A stretch of 53,916 bases of DNA, from contig JAJLPB010000024.1 in the NCBI GenBank assembly GCA_025548565.1, positions 1-53,916 of the forward strand, given 5' to 3'. How positions within the stretch are numbered: position 1 is the first letter of the stretch; the number at the start of each line of letters is the position of its first letter. This document shows positions 33,420-42,941 of this stretch, in pieces. Under the pieces are notes generated by a model, which was not told the origin of the DNA, ran no database searches, and saw only the letters and a list, made by a program, of their open reading frames with translations. The position numbers and the translations under genes were made by a program. The stretch is from Rugamonas sp. A1-17. Lineage in GTDB: Bacteria > Pseudomonadota > Gammaproteobacteria > Burkholderiales > Burkholderiaceae_D.

Positions 33420-34397
33420 TCAGGCGAACGCGGCCACGACCTGGCGTTGGCCTGATCCCGGGGTCCAGTTCGCCACGCTGTGCGCCCAGCTGACGTTGTT
33501 CAGGATGACAAAGTCGCCGGCCACCAGCTTATGTGTGATTTTGCTGGAGAACAGATCCGCATACTTGCTGCCGAAGCGCCGGATGCGGTTGGCATGCTCG
33601 TCGTCCAGCAGCGACGTCGGCTCGCTTCCGGCAGGCAGGCGCAGCAAGCCATCCGCCTGCAACATCGCGCGGAATTCGTCGGCCGAATCGGCGTCCGTGG
33701 ATTCGATCGAATTCCAATAGCCATACAGCTGGCGCTGCAGCAGCACCGAATACGTCTGGCGCGGACGCGCCAACGCCTTGAATACCGAGAGCTGGGCGTC
33801 GATGACCCGCTCGGACAGGATTTCATCATCTGGCGCCAGGGCATCGTCGGGCATATTCAGGCGCAAGCTCGCCCGCATCTGGCGGATCTGCCCCGGCGTC
33901 AGGACGCCGTTCACCTTGGCACGGTTGACCCGCTCCCTGGCTGTCTGCCAGGCCGACGCGGCCTGATTGGTATGGAAGAGGATGGTCTCGCCGCCGTCGG
34001 TGCTATTTTCATAGCAATAAAACGAGGCCAGCTGGAAGTTGCTGAAACTGTTGCCCTCGGAGTGCGGACAGACAAACTGATAATCGCTGCGTTTGTTCAC
34101 CGTCATGTAGTACCGGCCGACATTTTCACGATGCCCCAAGCTCGAGGCAAACGCGGTCTGCAAGTCCAGGCCGTCTTCCAGTCCGCATTTCTGCGCGACC
34201 GCCAGCAGCAGCTCGCTCGCAGCCTCCGCCGACAGGCCACGAACCAGTGCGACGTGATCCTTCTTCAAGGCCTGCAACACCGCGCGCTCGCGGGCCTCTT
34301 GCGACGTCTCGGCCACCTCCTCCAGCCACGAGCGGTCCTCCGCCACCTGTGCCGTTTCCCCCATCTGCATTGCGCCTGGTGATACCAAAGTCTTCAT
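33420..34397 (-). CDS. TauD/SyrP-type Fe(II)/2-oxoglutarate oxygenase
   Basis: From the ATG at 34397, which has AGGAGG upstream, this is a 325-residue enzyme. H-S-E-G-N (His112, Glu114) gives two iron ligands; W-A-H-S-V-A-N-W near the end gives the third His, and the Arg in G-Q-R-Q-V binds 2-oxoglutarate. Relatives in natural-product clusters hydroxylate amino acids or carrier-bound intermediates (SyrP-like). It is the leftmost biosynthetic gene of the cluster on this strand and likely modifies an amino acid unit of the NRPS product. Confidence 0.8.
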   Translation of the reverse strand: MKTLVSPGAMQMGETAQVAEDRSWLEEVAETSQEARERAVLQALKKDHVALVRGLSAEAASELLLAVAQKCGLEDGLDLQTAFASSLGHRENVGRYYMTVNKRSDYQFVCPHSEGNSFSNFQLASFYCYENSTDGGETILFHTNQAASAWQTARERVNRAKVNGVLTPGQIRQMRASLRLNMPDDALAPDDEILSERVIDAQLSVFKALARPRQTYSVLLQRQLYGYWNSIESTDADSADEFRAMLQADGLLRLPAGSEPTSLLDDEHANRIRRFGSKYADLFSSKITHKLVAGDFVILNNVSWAHSVANWTPGSGQRQVVAAFA

Positions 34398-34499
34398 GCT
34401 CGCCACCTCCTGTGAAATATCGAGTCGTGCGCAGTGTTTCACTGCCCGGATGTAAAAAACTGTTGCGCGCGCCCCCTCGCGCCAAACCGCGCGGCGTGG

Positions 34500-35285
34500 T
34501 CAATCGACCGCATCCAGCGCAAAGGCCCGATCGTTGGGCGGCGCGTTCAGCGTCGGCGCTTCGCCGGCCGCGCGCATGCGCCGCCGCTGTTGCTCGCGCA
34601 ACTTCACCTGCGCCCAGTAGGCCGTGCGCAAGGCCGAGCCATGGCCGGTCTCCGGTCCGCTGGTCAGCGATCCCGCGCGCTGGCGATAGCCGTACCAGGG
34701 CAGCACCAGGTTCCGAACCCGGTAGCGATGCGCGACGCGAAACAGGAAATCGCTATCGGCGCCTATCGTTGTCGTGCCGTCGAACGCGCCGACCTCGGCA
34801 AACACCTCGCGCCGCACCAGCGACGTCGGATGCAGGCCGGCGTAGCTTTTCCCCCATCGCAGGAAAGGGTTGGCCAAGGGCGGCATCAGCCGCACACCGG
34901 CGTAACTTCCCGACTCGTCGACAATCAGCGCCGAGCATCCGACCAAACCGGCGCCGCCGCGCTCCATGGCGGCCAGCTGGCGGCTTAAGCGGGCACGGAA
35001 GCTGTAATCGTCGGCGTCCTGAAACGCGATGTAGGGGGCCGAACAAGCCTCTATCATGCGGTTCTTAATCCGGTACGGCCCTACCCGCTGGCTGCTGCGA
35101 AACAAGCGGACCCGTGGATCCTTGCGCAGCGTGCCCAGCGCATCCAGCCATCGATCGCTGTCGCTGCAATCATCGATGATGCACAGTTCAAGGTCGGTCT
35201 CGCTCTGCGCAAGTATCGACGCCGCGGACTGGTGCAGGTAAGCCTCGCAGCCAAAGTGCGGAAGCAGTACGGTGACTTTTGCCAT
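34500..35285 (-). CDS. Family 2 (GT-A) glycosyltransferase
   Basis: This protein of about 261 residues begins M-A-K-V-T-V-L-L-P-H-F-G-C-E and has the GT2 motifs I-I-D-D-C-S-D and F-Q-D-A-D-D (DxD) that bind the nucleotide-sugar and metal. D-S-D-F-L-F-R follows at about 160. It has no membrane helix, so it acts in the cytoplasm. The ATG at 35285 has AAAGGA upstream. Within the cluster it is one of four sugar transferases; in a moenomycin-type pathway it would extend the saccharide. Confidence 0.82.
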   Translation of the reverse strand: MAKVTVLLPHFGCEAYLHQSAASILAQSETDLELCIIDDCSDSDRWLDALGTLRKDPRVRLFRSSQRVGPYRIKNRMIEACSAPYIAFQDADDYSFRARLSRQLAAMERGGAGLVGCSALIVDESGSYAGVRLMPPLANPFLRWGKSYAGLHPTSLVRREVFAEVGAFDGTTTIGADSDFLFRVAHRYRVRNLVLPWYGYRQRAGSLTSGPETGHGSALRTAYWAQVKLREQQRRRMRAAGEAPTLNAPPNDRAFALDAVD

Positions 35286-35333
35286 CACAAATCCTTTTTG
35301 CTGGTGTCGGGCATGCGGATGGGCACGCGGTGC

Positions 35334-36593
35334 TCACAAGGGCGGCATAGTGCCGGGGTTGATCAGAGGCGAGGCGCCGCCCGCGGCCAAGGCCGCGCGT
35401 GCCCGGCGCCAGTTATCGCCATAGGCCAGTGCCGCTTGCTCGGAATTCATTTCGTGCCAGGTTGCGAAGTAAGGCCGGCCTCCGGCTTCCACGCAGGCGG
35501 CCAGCAAGTCGCTCAGGCCGGCCCGCGCCGATGCGACCACATCGGGTCGGTCGAGCAGCGGTTCCAGGTAGACGCCTATGCCGAACAGCAGCTCTTCGCC
35601 GGCGAAGTTCACTGGGTTCAGTTCGTGCGTCGAACGCGGGCTGAATTGGCGATCGACGATCAGCACCCGGATGCGGGGACGGGCGTACGCGGCGATGTCC
35701 GGCCGGTAGGCCAATTGATATGCCCGCAGGAAGACCGACTCAAACCGGCTGGCCGGGACCACGTAATCGCTCCACAGGTAGGCCCGGCTACGGGGGAAAG
35801 CGCGCGCGCTTTGCGCCGCGACCCAGCTTTCCCACGTCCTGAGCTCGGCGGTACAGGCCACGGAGCGCTCCGCCAGCAAGCCAGGCAGGACGCTCTGCTT
35901 GACGTCGCTGCGGCGGCCAATGCCGATCAGGCGCTGCTCACAACTGATCTGTGCCCACAGCATTTCAACATCGAGTCGCATTGCGGCCAGGGACAGCAGC
36001 TTGCCGGCCAGTTCGCGCTCGTCCTGGCAGGCGATCCACGCCTCCTCGAGGTAAGCCTGATACGGGACCGTGCCGAGGTCGATCGACGTGACCATCCCCA
36101 TCGCCCCGGCGGTGCACAGCACAACGGACCAATCCGGATCCCCCGGCACCACCACGCGTTGCCGGCCTTGCGCATCGAGCAGCTCAACCCGGCGCACATG
36201 ATCGACCTGCGCGCCGCGGCGATAGCTCGATACGCCGAAACCGCCATAGGCCATGGTGCCGCCGACGGTGGCGCCCAGCCAGTTGGTCAGTACCGGCGCG
36301 CTGCGTCCGTTCTGGTTCAGCTGGCGCTCCACCTCATGCCACTGCAGGCCGCTGGGAACGGTGGCGACGTGGTCGGTGCCGACACGCACGTCATCACACA
36401 AGCGGTTCAACAGCAACAGGCCCCCATCCGAGATGCACCGGTCGCCGAAGGAATGGCCGGCGCCACGGAAATTGATGGCCCGGCCGCCCGTATCCGCCAG
36501 CAGCGCGGCGGCCGCCGCCACGCTGCTCACCGGCACCACGGTGCCGGCGCGCTGCCGCAAGAGCCCGGAAAAACTAAAGTCCAATTCATTCAT
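35334..36593 (-). CDS. FAD-linked oxidase, alditol/gulonolactone oxidase type (1)
   Basis: This 419-residue protein from the ATG at 36593 starts M-N-E-L-D-F-S-F-S-G; the longer frame is unsupported. N-F-R-G-A-G-H-S-F-G-D-R carries the His that in VAO-family oxidases binds FAD covalently, and the FAD_binding_4 core follows. The C-terminal part resembles the ALO/gulonolactone oxidase group (N-P-V-N-F-A-G-E-E-L). It would oxidise a sugar or polyol alcohol. It overlaps the GT9 gene by 8 bases. Confidence 0.78.
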   Translation of the reverse strand: MNELDFSFSGLLRQRAGTVVPVSSVAAAAALLADTGGRAINFRGAGHSFGDRCISDGGLLLLNRLCDDVRVGTDHVATVPSGLQWHEVERQLNQNGRSAPVLTNWLGATVGGTMAYGGFGVSSYRRGAQVDHVRRVELLDAQGRQRVVVPGDPDWSVVLCTAGAMGMVTSIDLGTVPYQAYLEEAWIACQDERELAGKLLSLAAMRLDVEMLWAQISCEQRLIGIGRRSDVKQSVLPGLLAERSVACTAELRTWESWVAAQSARAFPRSRAYLWSDYVVPASRFESVFLRAYQLAYRPDIAAYARPRIRVLIVDRQFSPRSTHELNPVNFAGEELLFGIGVYLEPLLDRPDVVASARAGLSDLLAACVEAGGRPYFATWHEMNSEQAALAYGDNWRRARAALAAGGASPLINPGTMPPL

Positions 36594-37695
36594 GGTCGTT
36601 TGTGGTGGTTGGTAAGCTGATGTCGGACGATCTTGGCGAGGCCAGCATGCGCAGTGCGGCGGCCAACACCGTTTCCGGTGCATGGGCCATGCAGGAGCGG
36701 TGGCTGCAGCTGGCCGCCTGCCCCCCTCCCCCCAGGCCGTAACACGGCCGGCAGGGCAGGTCCCGGATGAGAATCTGATGTTGTCTGCCCCACGGCCGTG
36801 CGCGCCGCTCGTCGGTCGGTCCGAATAACACCAGCGCCGGCACCCCACACGCCGCCGCCAGATGGCCGAAACCGGTGTCGCAGGAAACTGCCAGGCGGCA
36901 GTGCGAGATGAGCTCGGCGCTCACGCCAAGGGACACATGAAATCGCCGCCGTTGCAGCAGCGCGGGCCAATCCTGCAGCAGGCGCGCCTCCTCCGGTGAG
37001 CTGATGAGTACTGGCATGAAACCCGCGGCGCTCAGCCCGTCGAGGAACGTGTCCCACTGCGGGGTGTCCCACCGTTTCCACGCCTGCCCGGCCGAAGAAA
37101 ACGGGTTGAAAGCGACCGCCTGCCGCCCAGTCAGGCCGGCCGCCGCCCACAGGTCGCCGGCCAGCCGGCGGTCGGCGGCGTCCGCCGCGAAGGACGCCCC
37201 GCTCAACGGTTCCTCGATCGTCGCGGCGCCGGTCACCGGCTGCACCAGCGACAGGTACAACTCGGTTTCATGGCGCTCTCGCGACAATGGCACCTCGAGC
37301 TGGCGGCGGCCAGGATAGCGCAGGCGGCCGCCGCTGTGGTACAGCAGGGTGCTTGCCGGCGAACACGCGGCCACCAGTTGCATCGCCCTCCCATGCGTCA
37401 GGAATGGCACGACGATCAGATCCGGCCGCCAGCAGGCGGCCGCCAGCACATCGCGCAGCCCATGCCATGGGCCCGCGCTCAGGCTGAACACGTAGCTGCG
37501 ATTGCGGCGCACGAAGTGCGGCAATGCCAACTTGCCGCCCCGGCTGGACTTGAACGCCATGCGTATCTCCGCCTCCGGGAAGCGTTCATGCAGAAGCGCC
37601 AGCATCGGGCCGGCCAGCAGCGTGTTGCCGACCGCGCCGATACCGCCGACCAGGATGCGGCGCACTTGTGGAGGAATGAGGAAAGGTGGCGGCAT
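36586..37695 (-). CDS. Family 9 glycosyltransferase (heptosyltransferase-like)
   Basis: This 369-residue GT-B enzyme begins with R-R-I-L-V-G-G-I-G-A-V-G-N-T-L-L-A-G-P, typical of ADP-heptose:LPS transferases. The C-terminal domain shows V-S-C-D-T-G-F-G-H-L-A-A-A and L-F-G-P-T-D-E-R-R, the GT9 donor-binding motifs. A cysteine-rich segment (D-L-P-C-R-P-C-Y-G) is near the end, as in many GT9 proteins. It is coupled to the FAD oxidase (8-base overlap) and may transfer an unusual sugar to the lipid-linked product rather than to LPS. Confidence 0.83.
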   Translation of the reverse strand: MPPPFLIPPQVRRILVGGIGAVGNTLLAGPMLALLHERFPEAEIRMAFKSSRGGKLALPHFVRRNRSYVFSLSAGPWHGLRDVLAAACWRPDLIVVPFLTHGRAMQLVAACSPASTLLYHSGGRLRYPGRRQLEVPLSRERHETELYLSLVQPVTGAATIEEPLSGASFAADAADRRLAGDLWAAAGLTGRQAVAFNPFSSAGQAWKRWDTPQWDTFLDGLSAAGFMPVLISSPEEARLLQDWPALLQRRRFHVSLGVSAELISHCRLAVSCDTGFGHLAAACGVPALVLFGPTDERRARPWGRQHQILIRDLPCRPCYGLGGGGQAASCSHRSCMAHAPETVLAAALRMLASPRSSDISLPTTTNDHE

Positions 37696-37701
37696 CGGCG
37701 T

Positions 37702-38856
37702 CTACTCGATTCCGGAGGTGGTACCGCCACCGGCCTGCGGCAAGTTCAGGCCCAGGTATGGCGACCAGTTCACATCGCGCATCGGACGTCCCAACGCCCC
37801 CCACAGCAACAACACGCAGCAGGCGCGCAAATACAACCCGATTAACACCAGTTTCAGCACGATGTTGAGCGCGGCGCGCGGGCTGCGCGGCACCGCATGC
37901 AAGCCGTGAATGATGGCGCTGCGGAAAAACCGAGCGGACTTAGAAACAGGAAAATACGACAGCAACAGGATATTTTCGTAAATCGTCCGATGCACGCGCC
38001 CCCAGATCTGCGCCGCCGGTCCGCCGACCACATGCCAGCACAGCGCCGCGGGCACGATGGCCATGCGATGGAACGGCTGGGCCGAGTGCTCGTCAAACAA
38101 GGCCATCGCCAGATAACCGTCATCGGACGTGAACCGCGCCGGCATGCCGTCCGCGATGACCGGCCAGCGCAGCAGCAGCGCACAACCATGCGGATAAGCC
38201 ACCGCGGTCGATTTGGCGACCCGCTTGAGCCGGTTGTACCACGTGGCGACCGCCTGGGTGTTTGCCACTGGCACCTTGTGGGCGCCGGCCATGTCGCAGC
38301 CGGGGTGCCGCTCCAGATGGCTGCGCAGATCGGCAAAGCAAGCCGGCGCAAAGCGGATGTCATCGTCCAGCCAGCCGAAATAGCGCAACTGCGGCGGCAT
38401 GGCGCGCAACTGCGCGATGCAGCAGTTGAGCGCGGCGACCTTGCCCAGGCCGCCAATGAGAATAAAGCAGATGTCCTGTCTGGCCGCCGGCGGCAGCGCC
38501 GCGTAAATAGCGCCGCAGCGCTCCAGCGCGCCCTGGCGTGCGCCGGGCGCGTATTGCAGGGCGATGATCAGCCGCGCTGCATCGCGGCCCAGGGCCTGCT
38601 GCACGGAAGCCACCTGTCCGGCACAGCGTTCGGCCGCCAGCGCATGCTCGGCAGCGCCGCAACGCGCGACGTAGGTCGGCAAACAGAGCAGCGTCTCGGC
38701 CGCCGCCAACTCCGCCGGACAACTTGCGCCCAGTTGCAAGCCGTCGGCGTGCCAGCATGCCCACTCCGTGACTGGCGCTGCCGGGAGCGCCGGACGATAG
38801 CCGACGCGCAATGACATGCGCATCAGCCGCATCAACATCTTGACCACCATGCGCAT
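37702..38856 (-). CDS. Membrane-associated GT2-like glycosyltransferase
   Basis: This 384-residue protein has a GT-A-type core: F-I-L-I-G-G-L-G-K-V-A-A-L-N-C-C, then F-G-W-L-D-D-D-I-R-F with the metal-binding aspartates, and S-D-D-G-Y-L further on. The C-terminus has hydrophobic stretches (A-L-N-I-V-L-K-L-V-L-I-G-L-Y-L-R) that fit membrane anchoring. Several ATGs lie at the start; the one at 38856 is listed, and 38850 fits the GAAAGGGG binding site as well. It starts 7 bases after the ABC exporter gene and so belongs to the same transcript. Confidence 0.72.
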   Translation of the reverse strand: MRMVVKMLMRLMRMSLRVGYRPALPAAPVTEWACWHADGLQLGASCPAELAAAETLLCLPTYVARCGAAEHALAAERCAGQVASVQQALGRDAARLIIALQYAPGARQGALERCGAIYAALPPAARQDICFILIGGLGKVAALNCCIAQLRAMPPQLRYFGWLDDDIRFAPACFADLRSHLERHPGCDMAGAHKVPVANTQAVATWYNRLKRVAKSTAVAYPHGCALLLRWPVIADGMPARFTSDDGYLAMALFDEHSAQPFHRMAIVPAALCWHVVGGPAAQIWGRVHRTIYENILLLSYFPVSKSARFFRSAIIHGLHAVPRSPRAALNIVLKLVLIGLYLRACCVLLLWGALGRPMRDVNWSPYLGLNLPQAGGGTTSGIE

Positions 38857-38863
38857 GCCCCTT

Positions 38864-40627
38864 TCACCTGGACTGGATCAAGCCGCCGGCGGACTGCCGC
38901 GGCCCCCCATCGCGTTGGATGGCGCCATCATCGATGCGGATCTCGCGGGTGCCTATCGACGTCAGATCCTCCCTGTGGGTAATGACCAGCACCGCCTGGT
39001 GCGGCAGCAGGTTGGCCTTGATCGATTGCAGGACGCTGATTTCCAGACTGCGCTGCAGCCCGGAAGTGCCTTCGTCTATGATCAGCAGCGACGGCGCACA
39101 CGCCAGCAATCTGGCCAGGCAAACGCGTTGCCGCTCGCCACCGGATAGCGGCATGCTGCGCTCGCCCAAGTCCGTATCGAGTCCCGCCGGGCGCTTGCGC
39201 ACGATCTGATCGACGCCGGCAATCGCCATGATCCTGTCGAGGTCGACCGTCGCGTCACGCGAGAAGCCCGAGATATTGTCCCGTATCGTGCCCGGCAACA
39301 GTACCGGCTCTTGAAAAGCGGCGGCCACCAGATGGCGGCGGGTGGTCTCGCTGACTTGACTGATCTCGTTGCCGGCGATTGCGACCGATCCGGCGGTCGG
39401 GGTCAGCAAGCCGGTGGCCAGCCTGACCAGCGTGCTCTTGCCGGACCCGGAAGGCCCGAGCAGGAAGACGAACTCTCCCGCCGCAATGGTCAGGTCTATG
39501 CCCTGCAACTGGCGCAGATTCGCGCTCTCGTATTGAAAATCGACCGCCCGCATGGCTAACACCGGTGCCTGCAAGTCGGGCGCCGCATCCAGTTGCCGGG
39601 CCTGCGGCTTGGCCTCGCGCAGCTGTGTTTCCCATTTATCCAGATGGACTCCCATGCGCTGCCAACGCTCGAGCATCACCCCGGCACGGGTGATGGGGTC
39701 GAGCAGGCGCCCGGCAAACATCTGAAACGAGATAAGCTGTCCCAGCGTCAGATGATTGTCCATCACCGACTTGGCGCCCACGAACAGGATCAGCGCCTGG
39801 GCCAGAGCATTGCAGGAACGGCTCACCCCTTGCCAGATAGCCATTTGCTTCGCGGTCTGATAGCCGGCATAGAAAGCGCGGTCGACCAAGCGGCTGATAT
39901 TCTGGGAAAATAGCTGACTCAGGCCGTAACTCTTCACCGTCTCGATGGCGCCGATCATGGTGTGGACAGCGGCCGAGCTCTCCGAATGCAGGCGAACCGC
40001 CGTCTGCGTGTATCGCTTCCCCGGCCGTTTGATCAGGCGGTAAGCCAGATAGTAGACCGGTATCGTCAGCAGCACGATGCACGACATGGCGGGACTGATG
40101 AGGAACATGACGATCGCGAAAAACAATACCGGGATCAACGACTGATAAAAGTAGTTGACCAGGTCCATATAATCCTGGCGGAACACATTGACCTCGTCGA
40201 CGACATGCGCGCGGATCAGACCATTCCGCCCCAGCAGCGCCGACGACTGGGTACGCGCGAGATTGTCGATCAACTCCCTGGCCAATTCGCTGCTGAACTT
40301 ATTGGCCAGGAAACCGCCGACCACCGAGCGCAGCGTCACCGACAAGGCTTCCAGCACCCCCATCGCGGAGATTGCGATGGTGATCGTGTACAGCGTGGCG
40401 TAGCCGAAGTGCGCAATCACCCGGTCGATGATCGCCTGGGTCGCAAACGGAATCGTGAGCGAGTACACCAGTGCCAGCAAGGTCGAGACAATCAGGATCT
40501 TATGGGTGAACGATTGCCGGATCGCTTCGAGTAGCCACTTGCGGTTGTTGACAAGGTCGGAGTTATGCATCAAGGCGTTTCGGAGAGGTGGCACACATGA
40601 CGACGCCCCGTGCCGGCGGCGATACAT
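38864..40627 (-). CDS. ABC exporter, fused permease and ATPase (type I secretion style)
   Basis: This 587-residue half-transporter has five or six membrane helices in its first 310 residues and then a nucleotide-binding domain: Walker A G-P-S-G-S-G-K-S-T, signature L-S-G-G-E-R-Q-R, Walker B L-L-I-I-D-E-G, and the H-loop I-T-H-R. No C39 peptidase domain is present, so no leader peptide cleavage is expected. The start has AGGAAG 8 bases upstream. The HlyD-type adaptor at 48115 is a likely partner. In moenomycin clusters ABC proteins export the lipid product; a similar role is inferred here. No TolC-type outer membrane gene is in view. Confidence 0.88.
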   Translation of the reverse strand: MYRRRHGASSCVPPLRNALMHNSDLVNNRKWLLEAIRQSFTHKILIVSTLLALVYSLTIPFATQAIIDRVIAHFGYATLYTITIAISAMGVLEALSVTLRSVVGGFLANKFSSELARELIDNLARTQSSALLGRNGLIRAHVVDEVNVFRQDYMDLVNYFYQSLIPVLFFAIVMFLISPAMSCIVLLTIPVYYLAYRLIKRPGKRYTQTAVRLHSESSAAVHTMIGAIETVKSYGLSQLFSQNISRLVDRAFYAGYQTAKQMAIWQGVSRSCNALAQALILFVGAKSVMDNHLTLGQLISFQMFAGRLLDPITRAGVMLERWQRMGVHLDKWETQLREAKPQARQLDAAPDLQAPVLAMRAVDFQYESANLRQLQGIDLTIAAGEFVFLLGPSGSGKSTLVRLATGLLTPTAGSVAIAGNEISQVSETTRRHLVAAAFQEPVLLPGTIRDNISGFSRDATVDLDRIMAIAGVDQIVRKRPAGLDTDLGERSMPLSGGERQRVCLARLLACAPSLLIIDEGTSGLQRSLEISVLQSIKANLLPHQAVLVITHREDLTSIGTREIRIDDGAIQRDGGPRQSAGGLIQSR

Positions 40628-40684
40628 CGCTTAACTTCCTGGTGAGGCAGGCCGGCGCAGACCGGCCCTGGCCGCGTGGCGCGC

Positions 40685-41410
40685 TCAGCGGTCACAGCCC
40701 GCGTAGTCCGTGTCGAACCAGCCGGAGGGCTGGCAATCGCCGTGCAGCAGCGCGCTGATTCGGCCGAGCCGCCGGTCGTAGGCGGCCGGATTGCGGTCAC
40801 GGTTGTAGAAATTGGGCGCCTTGATCATCGCCAGCAAACCGTAAAATTCCTGCTGGTTCAACTGTTGCAGGGGTTTGTTCCAGTACACCTCGGCGGCCGA
40901 TGGCAAGCCGCTGATTTGCCGGCCCTGCGCGGTGCCCATGTAGACGGTCGACACGTACATGGCCAATTGCTGGTCTTTCGACAAGTGACGGTCCAGCACC
41001 ACCGCCATGACGTCGCGGCCGAGGTCGATTTGCTTGCAGCACTCGAACACGCCACGGTAAAGGCGCTGCACCGCGCCGCGTCCGCCGTCGAGGCGGCCGT
41101 GCAACAGGAACACCTCGCGTGCCAGCGACGATGAAATGGTAGTCCGGCCCTGCCCGCGCCCCACGCTCAAGCCATGGTGCCGATAAAAGGATGGATCCTC
41201 GACCTGGAGCAAAGCCGCCTTCTGCCATGGCGCCAGCGCGGCATCGTTGGCCGCTTGCGGGAACCGCGCCACCGCGTCCTGCACCGACAGCGTGGCCCAG
41301 ACCCAGACCACCGCGAGGTACAACGTCATTATCAGCAACAAGATGCCGAGCGCCCGGCCAAGATATGTTTTCAACGGAATTAACTCGCGCAAAGAGGTGG
41401 ATGGGAACAA
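40685..41410 (-). CDS. Small GT51 transglycosylase-like protein, altered motifs
   Basis: This 241-residue protein has one N-terminal membrane helix (about 17-40) followed by a GT51 domain. V-E-D-P-S-F-Y-R-H-H-G (Glu71) is motif 1, the region at 88-99 is motif 2 (G-R-T-T-I-S-S-S-L-A-R-E, where typical enzymes have G-G-S-T-I-T-Q-Q-L-A-K-N), and S-K-D-Q-Q-L-A-M-Y-V-S-T-V-Y-M-G is motif 4. The segment between motifs 1 and 2 is much shorter than usual, and the second catalytic Glu is not evident. There is no transpeptidase domain. Moenomycin inhibits GT51 enzymes, so a divergent copy inside the cluster suggests self-protection. The start (TTG) is uncertain. Confidence 0.75.
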   Translation of the reverse strand: MFPSTSLRELIPLKTYLGRALGILLLIMTLYLAVVWVWATLSVQDAVARFPQAANDAALAPWQKAALLQVEDPSFYRHHGLSVGRGQGRTTISSSLAREVFLLHGRLDGGRGAVQRLYRGVFECCKQIDLGRDVMAVVLDRHLSKDQQLAMYVSTVYMGTAQGRQISGLPSAAEVYWNKPLQQLNQQEFYGLLAMIKAPNFYNRDRNPAAYDRRLGRISALLHGDCQPSGWFDTDYAGCDR

Positions 41411-41440
41411 CGCGGTGGTGCCGGCAGGGCCGGCGGGAAG

Positions 41441-42541
41441 TTAAGCGGAAGCCGGGCCGGGCAGCAGGCGATGCGCCTGCCAGAACAGATAACGCCGGGT
41501 AAGCCGGTCTATCCACAATCCCAGCCAGTGGCCGGCGCGGCGGCCCTGCCCGTCCAGGCGTTCGTACGGCAGCCCCTTGCTTTGCAGAAAAGCCACATGC
41601 CTGCCGATGGCCTGCGAACGCTGCCGCAGCACCACATCGATAGGCGCGTCACCCGGGAACCAGTCGCGGCGCGCCGCGTAATAGGCAAACACAGGACGCG
41701 GCAGCGACAGGAGCTCGTAGCTGCGGCTCTTGCCAGCGAAGCCATAGGTACGGCGACCGTAACCGATGGCGCTGGTCTCGCTGCCAGGCCAGATCACCGA
41801 GCGGTTGACCAGCAGCCCGGACTTGGACAACGGCGCCGCGCCGCCGCCCAGGCGCCGGTATTCGCACGCGCCGGCAAGTATCAGCGCGTCGAACATCGGC
41901 AAACCCCGCTCCAGCAATTCCGGCAGCAAAGCCGGGGCAATCTCGCGCTGGTGGGCCCATTCCTCACGCATGCGCAGCATGCTGTCCACCAGTTCGGCTG
42001 CCGCGGGGGGGACTGCCAGACCGGCCGCGCGCATGCTGTCGAGCGCGTGATTCAGTCCCCACAGCCGCAGGCAACTGCCGCGCACCGGGAGCAAGGATTC
42101 GGCACGCATCTGCGCCAGGCGCATCCAGCGGCCCAGCCCGCCCTCCACCAGGTTGGCGAGATGCAAATACCGCGAGTAATCCGATGGAAGTTCGGCCGGT
42201 CCCAGGTTCAGCGCCGGCCCGCCGACATGCCGAAGCTCGCCTCCTGGGCTCACCCAAGGCAACAGGTTCAACATCGAGCGCGGCAATATGACGGGGCCAT
42301 GCACGAACAACGGATCGCGCGTCGTCAGCGCCAGCAGATGCCGGCATGCCGCGGCGGGCAAGTCGTCCGGCACAACGCACAACAGGTCGATATCCGACAA
42401 GCCCGGGCTTTTGACCTTGCCAAACCAGAAAACAGAAATGTCCAGCGAGATGGCGGCGGCCGCCTGGGCGTAGCGCGCGACGCTTAATTCGTAGTCCGCC
42501 ACATCAAGACGAAGCGGATAGTCGCAAAACAAAAAGCCCAT
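41441..42541 (-). CDS. Nucleotidyltransferase-fold protein
   Basis: From the ATG at 42541 (GGGAG upstream) this is a 366-residue protein. Its N-terminal part has F-G-K-V-K-S-P-G-L-S-D-I-D-L-L-C-V-V, matching the polymerase-beta-type nucleotidyltransferase signature (G-S-x-G-x-S-D-I-D). The rest is not recognised, with an alanine- and leucine-rich helical middle part. It is the first gene of the leftward transcript that runs to the TauD gene, across the AT-rich divergent region from the epimerase. A role in adding a nucleotide or sugar phosphate is possible. Confidence 0.58.
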   Translation of the reverse strand: MGFLFCDYPLRLDVADYELSVARYAQAAAAISLDISVFWFGKVKSPGLSDIDLLCVVPDDLPAAACRHLLALTTRDPLFVHGPVILPRSMLNLLPWVSPGGELRHVGGPALNLGPAELPSDYSRYLHLANLVEGGLGRWMRLAQMRAESLLPVRGSCLRLWGLNHALDSMRAAGLAVPPAAAELVDSMLRMREEWAHQREIAPALLPELLERGLPMFDALILAGACEYRRLGGGAAPLSKSGLLVNRSVIWPGSETSAIGYGRRTYGFAGKSRSYELLSLPRPVFAYYAARRDWFPGDAPIDVVLRQRSQAIGRHVAFLQSKGLPYERLDGQGRRAGHWLGLWIDRLTRRYLFWQAHRLLPGPASA

Positions 42542-42941
42542 TAATTGCTCCCTGTGAACTGCTGTCGCAGTCGTGTCCATCTGCCGCCGCGCCCGCCGAT
42601 GTCAGAATGAAAAAATTACCAAAAAAATTAGTGTTTATTTCAATTAATTCGATGATAATGTTGACAGGAAAGGAACGACGAGTCAAGCTGTATCCGTTTC
42701 CAAGGCACATCACCTATGCGGTGGATAGGTGTATTTTGATTAATAGAATAACTGCAAAGATATTACTAAAATGAAATCAAATTCCTGCAACAGTCACCGC
42801 CGGTCCCGGCCTTCCGCCTTGGCTATCGCCAACCGTCATCCCCGCCAGCCCAGCTGCGCATAAAGCCCAACGCCACCGCAGCGGCCATCCCATTGCGGCC
42901 AGATTCTCTGACGCCCCCATCGGGGGAGCGCAAGGTATTTG
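42542..42941. promoter_or_regulatory. AT-rich divergent promoter region of the biosynthetic cluster
   Basis: 400 bases between the leftward nucleotidyltransferase gene and the rightward epimerase gene. The section 42600-42780 is strikingly AT-rich for this GC-rich area and should contain both promoters. A TTGACA hexamer starts at about 42661 and TTGATT...ATATTA lies near 42737; neither is certain. No hairpin terminator is visible. Confidence 0.5.
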
